64,000 nucleotides of DNA from CAZHEV01 sp964531335 [NCBI: uncultured bacterium]. Lineage in GTDB: Bacteria > Eisenbacteria > RBG-16-71-46 > CAZHEV01. The position numbers and the translations under genes were made by a program. Shown here piece after piece: positions 62,612-64,000 of the stretch. A model generated the notes under the pieces. The model worked only from the letters and a program-made list of their open reading frames with translations. It was not told the DNA's origin and ran no database searches. Each line of letters begins with the position of its first letter. Within the stretch, counting starts at the first letter, position 1. The DNA is taken from NCBI GenBank assembly GCA_964531335.1, contig CAZHEV010000003.1:62001-126000 (forward strand), read 5' to 3'.

Positions 62612-64000
62612 CGGGGAAGCCTAAGGGCTTCGGCCGCGAGCCGCGCGAAGCGGCGTGCGTCGGAGTCTCTGCCCAGGGCGGCCGCCGCCTTGGAAGCCGT
62701 ATCGTACAACAGCCTTCTCTCGTCCCCGGGAACGGTGTGAGCCAGCTCGAAGGCGGCCGTCGTCTTGTTGTAGACGTACTCGGGAGGATCGCGGCGCTCG
62801 GATCTTTCAAGCGCCGGCGCGAGCTCCGACCACGCGTCCTCCGGATGCCCGAGCTCGAGCTTCGCCCGGGCGAGGAGCGTCCTTGCGAGGTCGTAGTGGG
62901 GGGCGGCGTCGAGCGAGGCCTGGAGAGGCCGGAGGGCCTCTTCCGGAAGGCCGCGGGCGATCTCCAGCCGACCTTTGACCGCGGCCACGCGGTAGCTTGC
63001 GCGATCGAGGAGCGACGCCTCCGCGAGCTGAGCCCGAGCGCCTTCGAAGTCGCCGGCCAGGAGCAAGGCCGTCGCGTAGTCGGTTCTCAGGTTCACCAGT
63101 CCGGAGCGGCGCAGAAGCGCCCTGTCGAAGTAGTCTCTCGCGGAATCCACATCGCCGGCGACGGCGGCAGCGAAACCCATGCCCCAGAGCGCCTCGGGGT
63201 TGTCGGCCTGATAGTCGAGCACTCCGGCGAAGGCCTCTATCGCGGGGCCGAGCTCGCCGGCCGTGAAGTAAGCGTCGCCGAGCTCGAGATCTATCAGGTA
63301 TCTCTCCCTGCTCTCCACCGCGCTTCGCATCTCCAAGAGCCGGTCCAGTCGCGCGCCGTTGTCCCCGTCGCGGACGTAGTGCGCGCGGGCGGCGGAGACG
63401 ACCACCTGCGCCTTGTCGGGATGATCCGACAAGGCCCGCTCCGCGACCTCGCAGGCCTCCTCGTGCCGCCCCAGGATCGAGAGCGCCTGCATCAGCCCTC
63501 TCACGCCCTCCGGGGAGCGGGGGTCCCTCTCGATCGACTTCTCGAAGAGCGCGATGCTCTCGCCGACGAGGTTCCTGGAGAGGCGGTCCGCGCCCGCGTT
63601 GGCGAAGCCCACCGCGTAGTAAGACTCCATGTTCTCCACCGCCATGAGCTGTTCAACGAATGCCAGCAGGTCCGGATCCCTTGTCTCGAGCCTCTCGCGC
63701 ACGACGTGCTTGCTGTCGTAACCGTCCCTTCGCGGCGTCATGCAGGCGTTTATCCCCTCCGCCAGGTACTCCCACACGCTGGAGCCTTGGTACCGGGAAA
63801 CGAAAGCCTCCACGCCGCGGCTGTCACGGCCCTTGGCCTTGCTGTAAAGATCCTGGATGACCCTGTTCTCTTCGACGGTAAGCACGCCGTGCACCTGGTG
63901 GGACAGCTCGTGCAGCACGGTGTTGTAGCCGCCCAGGACGGACCGCTCCACGTCCTCGACGCCGGTGACAGTGGCGTAGCCTCCGCATCCGCGAACGTCG
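62608..64000 (-). CDS. HExxH protein with TPR repeats, N-terminal part off the window
   Basis: The frame is open through the right window edge, so only the C-terminal ~464 residues are seen. Near 63910 there is H-E-L-S-H-Q-V-H, a zinc HExxH motif, with an E-Y-L-A-E-G-I-N-A segment downstream that could supply the third ligand (gluzincin style). The rest, from ~residue 120 of the visible part, is TPR repeats. It is likely a periplasmic or membrane-linked peptidase-TPR protein; a signal sequence would lie outside. Confidence 0.75.
   Translation of the reverse strand, partial: DVRGCGGYATVTGVEDVERSVLGGYNTVLHELSHQVHGVLTVEENRVIQDLYSKAKGRDSRGVEAFVSRYQGSSVWEYLAEGINACMTPRRDGYDSKHVVRERLETRDPDLLAFVEQLMAVENMESYYAVGFANAGADRLSRNLVGESIALFEKSIERDPRSPEGVRGLMQALSILGRHEEACEVAERALSDHPDKAQVVVSAARAHYVRDGDNGARLDRLLEMRSAVESRERYLIDLELGDAYFTAGELGPAIEAFAGVLDYQADNPEALWGMGFAAAVAGDVDSARDYFDRALLRRSGLVNLRTDYATALLLAGDFEGARAQLAEASLLDRASYRVAAVKGRLEIARGLPEEALRPLQASLDAAPHYDLARTLLARAKLELGHPEDAWSELAPALERSERRDPPEYVYNKTTAAFELAHTVPGDERRLLYDTASKAAAALGRDSDARRFARLAAEALRLPR

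Noticed and set aside
1-64000. tRNA or rRNA genes and tRNA-derived attachment sites, including at the 129-bp repeats
   Set aside because: No cloverleaf-like or rRNA-like sequence was seen; the repeat contains promoter and coding sequence, not a tRNA end.

Overview
The window looks like a chromosomal piece of a GC-rich, Gram-negative, probably uncultured and largely anaerobic or microaerophilic bacterium. It encodes TolC, lipoproteins and outer-membrane barrels (a Gram-negative envelope), a desulfoferrodoxin, multiheme cytochromes and a NapH-like Fe-S membrane protein. Paired TPR and sulfatase-fold lipoproteins, frequent TTG starts with strong Shine-Dalgarno sequences and a PEP/IPTL-type C-terminal tail fit an FCB-group or related candidate phylum. 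That placement is an inference. No rRNA, tRNA or CRISPR array was seen.

Layout. 0-3.2 kb: a leftward sulfur/respiratory cluster (monoheme lipoprotein, heptaheme cytochrome, cytochrome b, YeeE/YedE-like protein cut by the window edge). 3.1-20.9 kb: a mosaic accessory region bounded by two identical 129-bp direct repeats (3101-3229 and 20810-20938). It carries a two-component system with a Spy-like protein and a Gly/Met-rich lipoprotein; relics of three transposases, an AbiEii-type toxin and a recombinase-linked gene; an ECF sigma/anti-sigma/Spy/TolC/MacAB efflux operon; and a broken prophage lysis region fused to a TcmP-DUF5131 pair. 20.9-26.7 kb: a scattered regulatory relay made of two paralogous membrane PAS kinases (one lacking its phospho-accepting His), a lone receiver and a PAS-AAA-Fis activator.

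27-47 kb is mostly housekeeping or metabolic: NapH-like ferredoxin, a barrel-SppA fusion, YceI, a TIGR02757 protein, desulfoferrodoxin, two sulfatase-fold/TPR lipoproteins, a large metzincin, an NAD-type isocitrate-dehydrogenase-family enzyme, a MATE pump, an OMP and a split lysine-ketoglutarate reductase/saccharopine dehydrogenase pair. 47-58 kb is a surface-glycan block (methyltransferase, GT39-like, GT4, GT2, WecB-like epimerase, TPR-membrane protein, a sorted metalloprotease and a flippase-like protein). 58.3-62.6 kb is a compact bioBFAD operon, followed by a convergent HExxH/TPR protein running off the right edge.

The most informative structural observation is the direct-repeat pair. Collapsing it joins the PAS-AAA-Fis activator gene directly to the start of the multiheme operon, so the 17.7-kb accessory block appears to have separated a respiratory operon from its likely regulators. 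The repeat carries the promoter and signal-peptide start of the cytochrome operon. Its right-hand copy abuts a truncated insertion sequence.
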